From JANYGA01 sp031420415 (lineage in GTDB: Bacteria > Vulcanimicrobiota > Vulcanimicrobiia > Vulcanimicrobiales > Vulcanimicrobiaceae): a stretch of DNA of 64,000 bases. The notes under the pieces were generated by a model that saw only the letters and a list, made by a program, of their open reading frames with translations, made no database searches and was not told the DNA's origin. The stretch spans positions 62,001 through 126,000 of the forward strand of contig JANOMT010000009.1 in assembly GCA_031420415.1 (NCBI GenBank), read 5' to 3'. The number at the start of each line of letters is the position of its first letter. Position 1 is the stretch's first letter. Made by a program: the position numbers and the translations under genes. Of this stretch, positions 36,144 through 44,247 are shown piece by piece.

Positions 36144-37484
36144 CTACAACGCCGCTTGAGCGATTTTTCCCTGGAGATACGTGATCGCAGATTGCAACTG
36201 CGGATCGGTTTCGGGATTGCCGAGCTTCGATGATTTCGGTTCGACGGTCGTGATATCGGGCGTGATGCCGATGAGGTTGATATCTCGGCCGTGCGGCGTG
36301 AGGTATCGCGCGCTCGTGATCTTCACGGCCGACCCGTCGGGTAACGGGTGAATCGTTTGCACGACCCCTTTGCCGTAGGTCTTCTCGCCGATGAGTTCGC
36401 CGACGCCGTTGTCTTGAATCGCCCCCGACGTAATTTCCGATGCGGAAGCGGTGTACTTATTCACGAGCACCGCGAGAGGCTTTGCGGGAATCGCCGTATT
36501 CTCGGCGTCGTACTGGGTGCTGCTGCCACCCTTGGATTCGACGGAAACGATCGGACCCGATGGAATGAACTTCGAACTCACTTCGATTGCAGCGTTGAGA
36601 TAGCCGCCACCGTTGTCACGTAAGTCGAGCACGTAGGCTTTGGCGCCTTGCGCCTGTAGTTTCGTAAGTGCGGTCGTCAATTCACTCGCGGTGTTCGATC
36701 CGAAGACGGTAAGGCGTGTGTAGCCGATGCCGTTCTCGAGTAGTTTGGAATAGACGCTCGGCTGGTGGATCGTATCGCGCGTGACGGCGATAACGGGAAG
36801 CTCTTTGCTCGCGCGTTCGATCACGAGCTTGACTTGCGTACCTTTCTCGCCGCGAAGCATTTTCGCGTCCTGATCGGTCGTGAGACCCTTGGTCGATTTC
36901 CCATCGACCGTGAGGATCGTATCGCCGCCCTGAAGGCCGGCTTTCTCCGCAGGACCACCCGGGATCACTTCGTTGACGCCAAGGAGCTTCGTCTTTTCAT
37001 CGACGGCGATCGAAATTCCGACACCACTGAAGTTTCCGCCGTCGAGTCCTTCATTGAGGTCGGCGTATTCTTTGGGCGTGAGGAACGTCGTGTACTTATC
37101 CTTGACGGATGAGAGCATGCCCGCGATCGCGCTATAGGTAAGCGTGCGGCTACCGCCGACTTTCGACCCGTAAGCGGCGACGACGGAACTCACTTCGCGT
37201 TCGAGTTCGCGCGCGTTGAGCGCGGGATCTTCGACGGCTTTGAGTTGCGCGACGCGGGGCGATTTGACGCCCTGCTTCTCGAGGTACGCGAGCATGTTCG
37301 CCCGCGCGCCGTCGAGTGTCACCTGCGGGTCGACTTTTTTGTAAAACTCCGATTGCAGGAGCGAGAGCGACATCTCGATCTCGTTATTCTCGACACTCGA
37401 AAGCCCCGACGCGCGCGATGCGCCGGGTGTGCTCGTTGCGAGCACGGCGGCAGCTACGAAGACGGTTACGATTCGTTTGATCAT
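36144..37484 (-). CDS. S41 carboxyl-terminal processing protease (second of pair)
   Basis: 446 residues: signal peptide (IVTVFVAAAVLATSTPGASRA), helical N-domain, PDZ domain (GVGISIAVDEKTKLLGV, GGPAEKAGLQGGDTIL), then the S41 core with the catalytic serine in VNKYTASASEITSGAIQD and lysine in GEKTYGKGVVQT. CtpA/CtpB-type proteases trim periplasmic proteins. The gene starts 4 bp after the upstream S41 gene, so the pair are a duplicated tandem. Here they sit downstream of ftsEX and an EnvC-like factor, pointing to regulation of cell-wall hydrolysis, as CtpA does for hydrolases in other bacteria. Confidence 0.92.
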   Translation of the reverse strand: MIKRIVTVFVAAAVLATSTPGASRASGLSSVENNEIEMSLSLLQSEFYKKVDPQVTLDGARANMLAYLEKQGVKSPRVAQLKAVEDPALNARELEREVSSVVAAYGSKVGGSRTLTYSAIAGMLSSVKDKYTTFLTPKEYADLNEGLDGGNFSGVGISIAVDEKTKLLGVNEVIPGGPAEKAGLQGGDTILTVDGKSTKGLTTDQDAKMLRGEKGTQVKLVIERASKELPVIAVTRDTIHQPSVYSKLLENGIGYTRLTVFGSNTASELTTALTKLQAQGAKAYVLDLRDNGGGYLNAAIEVSSKFIPSGPIVSVESKGGSSTQYDAENTAIPAKPLAVLVNKYTASASEITSGAIQDNGVGELIGEKTYGKGVVQTIHPLPDGSAVKITSARYLTPHGRDINLIGITPDITTVEPKSSKLGNPETDPQLQSAITYLQGKIAQAAL

Positions 37485-37488
37485 GCAC

Positions 37489-38898
37489 TCACCTGCGCGC
37501 GGTACGCCGCAAGTATGCTTTTGCGGCTTGGAGTTGGAGGTCTTTTGGCGTGTTGATGATCGGCGCTTCAGCGGGCTGTTCGACGATCACATCGGGCTCG
37601 ATGCCCTTGTGGTGGATATCGCGACCGAGCGGCGTGACGTATTTTGCGGTCGTGATTTTGAGCGCGCCACCGTCGCTCGTGTTGTAGATGCTTTGGACGA
37701 CGCCCTTACCGAAGGTCTTGGTGCCGATGAGCGTTCCGACTTTATAATCTTGCACGGCACCGGCCGTGATTTCAGACGCGCTCGCCGTGTATTTGTTCAC
37801 GAGAATGACGAGCGGCGTCGCGCCGATTGCCTCGTGAAGCGCGCCCTTGCTATCGCGGTTGCCCCCCCGATCGATCGTCGAGACGATCGTCCCTTGCGGA
37901 ATGAAGAGGCTCGAGATCTCGACGGCAGCCTCGAGGAGGCCACCGCCGTTGTTGCGGAGATCGAGGATGTATCCGTGTGCGCCTTTGGCTTTTCCGGCGA
38001 GCATCGCCTTACGCACTTCGTCGTACGATGTCTGCCCGAAATCGGCCAAACGGACATAGTCGATCCCGTCCTTGAGTTCGGCATGGACCGAGGGTACTTG
38101 GATCTGATCGCGCGTGATCGCAACGGTATGGGTCGCGGTTTTCCCGTGCGGCTGTACCTCGACCTCGACGACCGTGCCGACTTTCCCGCGAATGAGACGT
38201 TCGACCGCTTCGAGCTTCATCTCCGCGACGTCATGGTTGTCGACGCGCATGATACGATCGCCGACCTTCACGCCGGCCTTGTACGCGGGAGTTCCCTCGA
38301 TCGGCTCGACCAAAATATGCTTGTTCCGCGGATCCTGGACGATGTAGACGCCGATACCGCCAAAGTCGCCGCCTTTGAGCGATTCTTCGAGCGAGTTGAT
38401 TTCGGCGGGCGAAAGATAGGTCGTGTAGGGATCCCCGAGCGAGCCGAGCATGCCGCGAATCGCGGCTTGCGTGAGCTCGGCGTTCGAGGTTTGTTTGCCG
38501 TAGAGCGACTGCGCGTCCGCGAGGCCGCGATTGAGCGACCGGATATCGCGTTCTTCATCGCCCGTGGCGACGAGTCGCGGGATCGCGGGTGCGAGCACTT
38601 TGTGCGCTTTGAGATACGCGATGAGTTCGTGCTGCTCGCCTGAGAGCAACGTCTGCGCGTTGATCGGCTTGTAGTAGGCCTTCTCGACTTGCCGGAAGGC
38701 GTTGTCGAGCATGCGTTGATCGCCGCCGTGGGGCGCATCCAGGATCGCGCGAAGGTCGAGCGCGGCGACGCTGGAGCCGGAAGAAAGCGGCGCACTCGCG
38801 GCGCGGTCGGCTCGTTCGTGCGCGAGATAAAGCGCGCCACCGAGTGAGGTGACGGCTATGGCGAAGGCAGCGGCCAATACGCGGAGTGGTCTAGTCAA
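37489..38898 (-). CDS. S41 carboxyl-terminal processing protease (first of pair)
   Basis: 469 residues: N-terminal membrane anchor or signal (VLAAAFAIAVTSLGGALYL), PDZ domain (GGIGVYIVQDPRNKHILV, GTPAYKAGVKVGDRI), and S41 core with catalytic serine in VNKYTASASEITAGAVQD and lysine in GTKTFGKGVVQS. Start is uncertain; TTG at 38898 just before the anchor is chosen, because the longer frame adds 35 residues without membrane or family character. Gene order ftsE-ftsX-EnvC-like-S41-S41 recurs in other phyla as ftsEX-envC-ctpA. Confidence 0.9.
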   Translation of the reverse strand: MTRPLRVLAAAFAIAVTSLGGALYLAHERADRAASAPLSSGSSVAALDLRAILDAPHGGDQRMLDNAFRQVEKAYYKPINAQTLLSGEQHELIAYLKAHKVLAPAIPRLVATGDEERDIRSLNRGLADAQSLYGKQTSNAELTQAAIRGMLGSLGDPYTTYLSPAEINSLEESLKGGDFGGIGVYIVQDPRNKHILVEPIEGTPAYKAGVKVGDRIMRVDNHDVAEMKLEAVERLIRGKVGTVVEVEVQPHGKTATHTVAITRDQIQVPSVHAELKDGIDYVRLADFGQTSYDEVRKAMLAGKAKGAHGYILDLRNNGGGLLEAAVEISSLFIPQGTIVSTIDRGGNRDSKGALHEAIGATPLVILVNKYTASASEITAGAVQDYKVGTLIGTKTFGKGVVQSIYNTSDGGALKITTAKYVTPLGRDIHHKGIEPDVIVEQPAEAPIINTPKDLQLQAAKAYLRRTARR

Positions 38899-39141
38899 AA
38901 ATCCGTCGATTTCTCTGGCGTGAGCGTCGGTAGTCCTTAGACGGTCGCCCGGCGGTCTTCGGTTGCGGCTTGAAACTGGACTATGCCCGAAGTGTCGGCA
39001 CAAGCCACACTCTTGCTACGAAGAAGCGGCCCCGGAAGTTTCCCCACGCTCTCCGCGCGGGACGTCTCGAGTATGCCGGACGAACCTGGGAGAGATCGAC
39101 GCGTTGCGAGTGGTCGTGCGGCGATCGTGTGCGAACGGCAG

Positions 39142-40389
39142 CTACCGCAGGCGCGAGCTCGGATCGACGGCGACGCCATTGATGCGGATTTCGAAGTGGA
39201 GGTGGGGGCCCGTCGAGATGCCGGTAGAACCGACGGCGCCGATCGCCTGACCGCGCGCGACTTCTTGGCCTTCGCTCACGAAAAGCTGCGAACAATGACC
39301 GTAGAGCGTGGAAGCGGCGCCGCCGTGATCGATGATGATCGTGTTGCCGTAGCCGCCTTCCCAGCCTGCGTAGATGATTTTGCCCGGCGCCGAGGCGACG
39401 ATCGTCGCCCCCATCGGCGCGCCGATATCGAGGCCGTTGTGCATCCGCCATTGATGCGTGACCGGATGCATCCGCATACCGAAGGGGTCGGTGATCGGCC
39501 CGGAGGTGGGCCACGCAAAGGCGCTCGGGCCGGTGTCGGAGACCGCGGGTGGGGCGGCTCGACCCGCGAGCTGCGCGGCGCGGCGGCGTTCTTTGGCTTC
39601 GGCGAGGCGACGCGCGGCTTCTTCACGTTGACGTTCGCGGATGTAGCTTTCGAGTTGCGCTTCCTGCGAGGCGGAGAGCTCTTCGAGTTGCGCGACCTCG
39701 ATCGAGACGTTGCGGCGCTGTGCGTCTGCGGCGTTGACGAGTTGCACGCGCTCCGATGCGAGCGCGGCGAGATGATATTTCGCTTGCTGCTGGCGTTGGA
39801 GAGAAACTTCGAGGCCCGAACGTTCGCCCTGCAGGGTTCGACGCGCATGTGAGACGTTACGCTCGGCGGAGCGTCGCACGCGAACGGTCTTCTGGTTGGC
39901 CGCGATGAGGAAGCGAATATCGTCCCAACGCTCGACGAAATCGCTGAAAGACGTCGATGAGAGGAGAACGTTCACGTAGCCCATATCGCCACGTTCGTAG
40001 GCATCGACGAGCCTACGCCGCAGCGCGCTATTGTGGCGCGCGAGCGTCGCTTCGGCGGCATCGAGCTGGATCTGATTCCACGCGAGTTTGCGTTTGTTGT
40101 GCGTGACGAGAGCGTCGAGTTGGTCGAGCGTTGCGGTGACGTGACCGATATCGCGCGTCGTCTGCGCGAGCTGATTGTGCAGATCTTGAACGCGCGCCTG
40201 CGCGAAGCGCAGTTGGACGCGCTTTTCATCGAGGCGTTTGTGCGTCGCATCGATCTCGGCTTGTTGCGAACGAATTTTGTTGCCGACCGACGCGACCACG
40301 ACTGCGTGTCGGTCGCGTGTGCGCGCGTCGAGCGGGATTGCGCCGAACGTTCCGAGCGCCGTTGCTGCGAGTATCGCGAGCGCGATCAC
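39142..40389 (-). CDS. EnvC-like murein hydrolase activator (coiled coil plus M23)
   Basis: 415 residues. An N-terminal hydrophobic segment (VIALAILAATALGTFGAI) is followed by about 220 residues of coiled coil (NKIRSQQAEIDATHKRLDEK onward, and a second block rich in RQREEAARRLAEAKERR). The C-terminal LytM/M23 domain reads FAWPTSGPITDPFGMRMHP, WRMHNGLDIGAPMGA, TLYGHCSQ and STGPHLHFEIRINGV. The zinc ligands H-x-x-x-D (HNGLD) and HLH (GPHLHF) appear retained, unlike degenerate E. coli EnvC, so it may itself cut peptidoglycan. Start GTG 40389 overlaps the ftsX stop by 4 bp. Confidence 0.9.
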   Translation of the reverse strand: MIALAILAATALGTFGAIPLDARTRDRHAVVVASVGNKIRSQQAEIDATHKRLDEKRVQLRFAQARVQDLHNQLAQTTRDIGHVTATLDQLDALVTHNKRKLAWNQIQLDAAEATLARHNSALRRRLVDAYERGDMGYVNVLLSSTSFSDFVERWDDIRFLIAANQKTVRVRRSAERNVSHARRTLQGERSGLEVSLQRQQQAKYHLAALASERVQLVNAADAQRRNVSIEVAQLEELSASQEAQLESYIRERQREEAARRLAEAKERRRAAQLAGRAAPPAVSDTGPSAFAWPTSGPITDPFGMRMHPVTHQWRMHNGLDIGAPMGATIVASAPGKIIYAGWEGGYGNTIIIDHGGAASTLYGHCSQLFVSEGQEVARGQAIGAVGSTGISTGPHLHFEIRINGVAVDPSSRLR

Positions 40390-41267
40390 GTACGCAGGTA
40401 GCGGCCGACGGAAAGCCACGATGCGACGATGCCGACGGCGGCGCCGACACCGATGAGCTCGAGCGCGAGCGTCCCGACGGCGGGATCGGTCGCGTGCATC
40501 GGGAGGAACGGCAACGCGATAACGAGCTTGGGCAACAATTGATAGCGCGCGATCGCGAGCACGCCGAGCGCGAGCCCGGCACCGAGGACGCCCGCGATGA
40601 GGCCTTCGCAAATGAAGGGCATTTGAATGTACCAACCGGACGCGCCGACGAGTTGCATGATCGCAATCTCGCGACGTCGTGCGAAGACGGTCAAGCGAAT
40701 CGTATTGGAGATGATGATTGCCGCGGTGAAGACGAGCAAGGCGACGATGCCGAGACCGATGCGGCCGAGGACGCCGCCGATGCGGAGCAGTTTCTGTACC
40801 GCGTCCTGCGCGTACTCGACGCTTGCGACTTCCGGCAATTTACGCACGTGCGCCGCGACCTGATGCACCTTTTCGGGATCGACGACCCGAATGCGTAATG
40901 CATCGGGCAACGGGTTGGTCGTAAGCAGCGACGTGTCGATCTGGCCGCGAAGTCGCTCGCGCATCTGGCGTAAGCCTTCCGCACGCGGAATGAAGGTGAC
41001 GCTCTTGATACGCGCGTCGGCACTGAGTTCGCGCACGAGCGCTTTTGCGGCTTTGCCCGACGTCGTATCCTTGAGGAAGACCGAGATCTCGATCTTGCGT
41101 ATGACGTCGTCGCCGATCTTGCCGAGCGTATCGCGTGTAAAGAGAAAGCTTCCGAGCAACACGATCGTGACCATCACGGTGCCGATCGCCGTGAGTTGCA
41201 TGATCATATTGCGCGTGAAGTTGCGCCAGACTTCACCGAAGAAAAAACGAACGCGACCCCAATCCAT
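40386..41267 (-). CDS. ftsX: Cell division ABC permease FtsX
   Basis: 293 residues with the FtsX layout: cytoplasmic start (RFFFGEVWRNFTRNMIMQL), first helix, a periplasmic domain of about 120 residues (ISVFLKDTTSGKAAKALV onward) and three C-terminal helices with FtsX/MacB-type motif VFARRREIAIMQLVGASGWY. It transmits FtsE ATP hydrolysis to the periplasmic hydrolase activator encoded next. It lies 8 bp downstream of ftsE. Confidence 0.93.
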   Translation of the reverse strand: MDWGRVRFFFGEVWRNFTRNMIMQLTAIGTVMVTIVLLGSFLFTRDTLGKIGDDVIRKIEISVFLKDTTSGKAAKALVRELSADARIKSVTFIPRAEGLRQMRERLRGQIDTSLLTTNPLPDALRIRVVDPEKVHQVAAHVRKLPEVASVEYAQDAVQKLLRIGGVLGRIGLGIVALLVFTAAIIISNTIRLTVFARRREIAIMQLVGASGWYIQMPFICEGLIAGVLGAGLALGVLAIARYQLLPKLVIALPFLPMHATDPAVGTLALELIGVGAAVGIVASWLSVGRYLRT

Positions 41268-41275
41268 ACGCGCTC

Positions 41276-41992
41276 CTATGCCGACGGTGCGGCGAGCGCT
41301 TCGCGCAAGCCCGGATGCGTGTAGTAGCCACGTTCCTCATCGGCGACGACTTTGCCATCTTCGAGTCGGATCACGCGCCGACGCATGCGATCGACGACGA
41401 GCGCGTTGTGCGTCGCGATCACGACGGTCGTGCCTTTGAGATTGATGCGATGTAAGAGATCCATGATCTCGTTCGTATTGACGGGATCGAGATTACCCGT
41501 CGGTTCGTCGCAGAGCATGATCTTGGGATTATTGACGAGCGCGCGTGCGATCGCGGTGCGCTGTTGTTCGCCGCCGGAGAGTTCGGTCGGGTACATCCGC
41601 GATTTATGCGCGAGCCCGACGAGATCGAGAACGCGCGGTACCTGGCGGCGCACGTCTTTGGTTTTGGCACCCGTCACCTGGAGTGCGAAAGCGACGTTTT
41701 CCCAGACGGTCTTATCAGAAAGCAATTTGAAATCTTGGAAAACGACGCCGACGTTGCGCCGCAACTGCGCGACCTTCGCTCGGCGTAGGTTATCGACGCG
41801 CGTGCCATCGACGGTGACCTCGCCGCGCGACGGCCGTTGCTCGCGATACAGCAAGCGCAGCAAGCTCGATTTCCCGGTGCCTGAGTGGCCGACGAGAAAG
41901 ACGAAGCTGCCTTTGGCAACTTCAAGGTCGACACCGTCGAGCGCACGCGTGCCGTTGGGATAGACGAGGGTGACTCCGCGAAGCGAGATCAC
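41276..41992 (-). CDS. ftsE: Cell division ABC ATPase FtsE
   Basis: A 238-residue ABC ATPase. Walker A GHSGTGKS lies at 35-42, signature LSGGEQQRTAIARAL, Walker B KIMLCDEPTGNLDP, switch histidine in VIATHNALVVD. The start ISLRGVTLVYPNGTRALDGV is typical FtsE. A short C-terminal tail (YYTHPGLREALAAPSA) extends beyond the usual end. First gene of the ftsEX-EnvC-S41-S41 block; GTG start, divergent from the acyl-CoA dehydrogenase. Confidence 0.95.
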   Translation of the reverse strand: MISLRGVTLVYPNGTRALDGVDLEVAKGSFVFLVGHSGTGKSSLLRLLYREQRPSRGEVTVDGTRVDNLRRAKVAQLRRNVGVVFQDFKLLSDKTVWENVAFALQVTGAKTKDVRRQVPRVLDLVGLAHKSRMYPTELSGGEQQRTAIARALVNNPKIMLCDEPTGNLDPVNTNEIMDLLHRINLKGTTVVIATHNALVVDRMRRRVIRLEDGKVVADEERGYYTHPGLREALAAPSA

Positions 41993-42058
41993 GTATCACG
42001 CCGAAGCGCTAACATTACAGGGGATTTTCGTCAGAGGAGCGGAGCCACACCTTTACAT

Positions 42059-43207
42059 ATGGATTTTGATTTATCGGACGAGCAGCGCGCGATTCAAACG
42101 CTGTGTCGCGAGTTCGCGCACGACGAGGTGAAGCCGCGCGCCGAAGAGATGGACGCGAAAGCCGCATTCCCCTACGATCTCGTCAAAATGATGGCGGACC
42201 TCGGCTTGATGGGGTTACCGTTTCCGGAGAAATACGGCGGTGCCGGTGCCGATACGGTGAGCTACGCGCTCGCCGTCATGGAGATCGCGCGCGCGGATGC
42301 ATCGACGGGTATCACGCTCGCAGCGCACGTCTCGCTCGGCGCGACGCCGTTCTATCTTTTCGGAACGGAAGCGCAAAAGGAAAAATATCTCGTCCCTCTC
42401 GCGCGCGGCGAGATGCTCTGGGGCTTCGGTCTCACAGAACCACAGGCGGGCAGTGACGCGGGCGGTACGCGCACGCGAGCGGAGCTGCGCGAAGGGTCGT
42501 GGACGATCAACGGCACGAAGGCCTTCATCACCAATAGCGGGACCGAGATCACGGGCGGTACGACGATCACGGCCGTCACGGGTACCGATGCCAAAGGTCG
42601 CTCGGAGATCTCGAACTTTATCGTGCCGCAAGCGACGCCGGGATTCACGCGTGCGAAGACCTACCGCAAGATGGGGTGGCGCGCATCGGATACGCGCGAG
42701 CTCAGCTTTTCCGATGCCGCGGTACCCGAAGATCATCTTTTGGGTGAGCGGGGCAAGGGGCTCAAGCAGTTCCTCACCATCCTCGATGGCGGCCGCATCT
42801 CGGTTGCGGCGCTCTCGGTCGGCCTCGCGATGGGCGCGTATGATGAGGCGCTGCAGTATGCCAAAGACCGGCACCAATTCGGCCAACCGATCTCGAAATT
42901 TCAGGCGATCCAGTTCAAGCTCGCCGACATGCTCATGGAGATCGAGCACGCAAAGCTCATGGTGCTCAAGGCCGCGTGGGAGAAAGACAACAAGCGGCCC
43001 TTCGAGATGACGGCGTCCCTCGCGAAGCTCTATTCGGGTGAAGTCTCGCGCCGCGTCGTCAACGAGGCGGTCCAGATCCACGGCGGCTACGGCTTCATGG
43101 ATGAGTATCCGGTCTCGCGGATGTACCGCGATCAGAAGATTAATGAGATCGGCGAGGGCACGAACGAAGTCCAACGTCTCGTTATCGCACGTTTGATGGG
43201 ATTGTAA
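42059..43207 (+). CDS. Acyl-CoA dehydrogenase
   Basis: A 382-residue FAD enzyme of fatty-acid or amino-acid beta-oxidation. It starts MDFDLSDEQRAIQTLCREFA. The FAD-binding signature is GFGLTEPQAGSDAGGTRT, then KAFITNSGTEITGGTTI. The C-terminal domain has DRHQFGQPISKFQAIQFKLA, and the catalytic glutamate lies in the canonical short-chain position (KINEIGEGTNEVQRLVIARLM region). Chain-length preference cannot be set from sequence. Its stop shares one base with the peroxiredoxin ATG (TAATG), so the two are cotranslated. Confidence 0.93.
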   Translation: MDFDLSDEQRAIQTLCREFAHDEVKPRAEEMDAKAAFPYDLVKMMADLGLMGLPFPEKYGGAGADTVSYALAVMEIARADASTGITLAAHVSLGATPFYLFGTEAQKEKYLVPLARGEMLWGFGLTEPQAGSDAGGTRTRAELREGSWTINGTKAFITNSGTEITGGTTITAVTGTDAKGRSEISNFIVPQATPGFTRAKTYRKMGWRASDTRELSFSDAAVPEDHLLGERGKGLKQFLTILDGGRISVAALSVGLAMGAYDEALQYAKDRHQFGQPISKFQAIQFKLADMLMEIEHAKLMVLKAAWEKDNKRPFEMTASLAKLYSGEVSRRVVNEAVQIHGGYGFMDEYPVSRMYRDQKINEIGEGTNEVQRLVIARLMGL

Positions 43208-43788
43208 TGCGAAAATTTCTGCTCGCCTCGCTTCTCGCGGCTTCGGTCGCCGCGACCGCCGCGCCGGCCCTGGCCGAACTGCACCCGGGCGATACGGCGC
43301 CGCCCTTCGATACGCAGGCCTCGCTCGGTGGCCGGGTCTTCGATTTCAATATCGCCGACGAGTTGAAGAAGGGCCCCGTCGTGCTCTACTTCTATCCTGC
43401 AGCGTTCACGTCGGGTTGTACGCTTGAAGCGCACGACTTCGCCGAGCATATCGACGATTACAAAAAGCTCGGCGCTACCGTCATCGGTGTTTCCGGCGAT
43501 GATATCGGGAAGCTCAACAAGTTCTCGGTCTCCGAGTGCCGCAGCAAATTCGCCGTCGCATCTGACGGTAACCACAAAATCTCGAAGGCGTATCGAGCCG
43601 TGCTCGGCTTCGGGCCGATGACGTTCTCGGATCGCACGTCGTACGTGATCGGAAAAGACGGCAAAATCGCCTACGCATATCGCTCGCTCGATCCGAATAA
43701 ACACGTCGCCAATACGCTCGATGCCGTGCGCAAACTCGCGGACGCCACGCCCGCCGTCGCACCGGCACCGGTATCCAAAACGAAGTAA
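43207..43788 (+). CDS. Exported peroxiredoxin (AhpC/TSA, BCP-like)
   Basis: 193 residues with a signal peptide (KFLLASLLAASVAATAAPALA). Thioredoxin-fold peroxiredoxin: LYFYPAAFTSGCTLEAHDF contains the peroxidatic cysteine (SGCT instead of the common PGCT/PVCT), and a second cysteine (SVSECRSKF) could be the resolving one. It likely reduces peroxides in the periplasm. Coupling to acyl-CoA dehydrogenase may reflect peroxide from flavin chemistry, but that is inference. Confidence 0.9.
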   Translation: MRKFLLASLLAASVAATAAPALAELHPGDTAPPFDTQASLGGRVFDFNIADELKKGPVVLYFYPAAFTSGCTLEAHDFAEHIDDYKKLGATVIGVSGDDIGKLNKFSVSECRSKFAVASDGNHKISKAYRAVLGFGPMTFSDRTSYVIGKDGKIAYAYRSLDPNKHVANTLDAVRKLADATPAVAPAPVSKTK

Positions 43789-43839
43789 CGCGCCCGAGCA
43801 CGGGAGCGAGCGAGCCGCAGACCTAATCTCGTCCGTGAT

Positions 43840-44247
43840 ATGAACGAACGAGAGACTGCCGATGGCGATGGGCGCGTGTGGCGCGCGCTCGATCTGCCGC
43901 TGGATCGCATCGACGAATTACCATTCGGAGCGATCGTCGTCGATCCCGATGGCACGATCCTCGAATACAACGAGTACGAAACGCGCCTCTCGCATTTCGC
44001 AAAGGGAGCGGTGATCGGAAAGAACTTCTTCCGCGACGTCGCGCCGTGCACGGCGGTGCATGCGTTCGAAGGCCGGATGCACGCGTTCTTAAAGACGAGC
44101 GATCAGGTCAGCGAAAAATTCGATTACTTCTTTCCGTTCCAACACGGTGGGATCACGGTTGAGATTACGTTCTTACGCCTGCGTCATCAGGGGCAAATCT
44201 TAATCGCCGTCGAGCGTGCCGACGCGAACGCCGGGCTCGGGTTGTAG
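43840..44247 (+). CDS. Photoactive yellow protein-like PAS protein
   Basis: A 135-residue single PAS domain close to photoactive yellow protein. LPFGAIVVDPDGTILEYNEYE aligns with the PYP start, and VIGKNFFRDVAPCT is nearly identical to the chromophore loop. By alignment Tyr43, Glu47 and Cys70 correspond to Tyr42, Glu46 and Cys69 of Halorhodospira PYP, the p-coumarate-binding set; Thr50 is Ser51 and Arg52 is Phe53. Light sensing is therefore possible, but no tyrosine ammonia-lyase or coumarate ligase gene lies in this window. A non-photoactive redox or ligand PAS is the alternative. The 3' end overlaps the convergent YhaN-like gene by 48 bp. Confidence 0.8.
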   Translation: MNERETADGDGRVWRALDLPLDRIDELPFGAIVVDPDGTILEYNEYETRLSHFAKGAVIGKNFFRDVAPCTAVHAFEGRMHAFLKTSDQVSEKFDYFFPFQHGGITVEITFLRLRHQGQILIAVERADANAGLGL

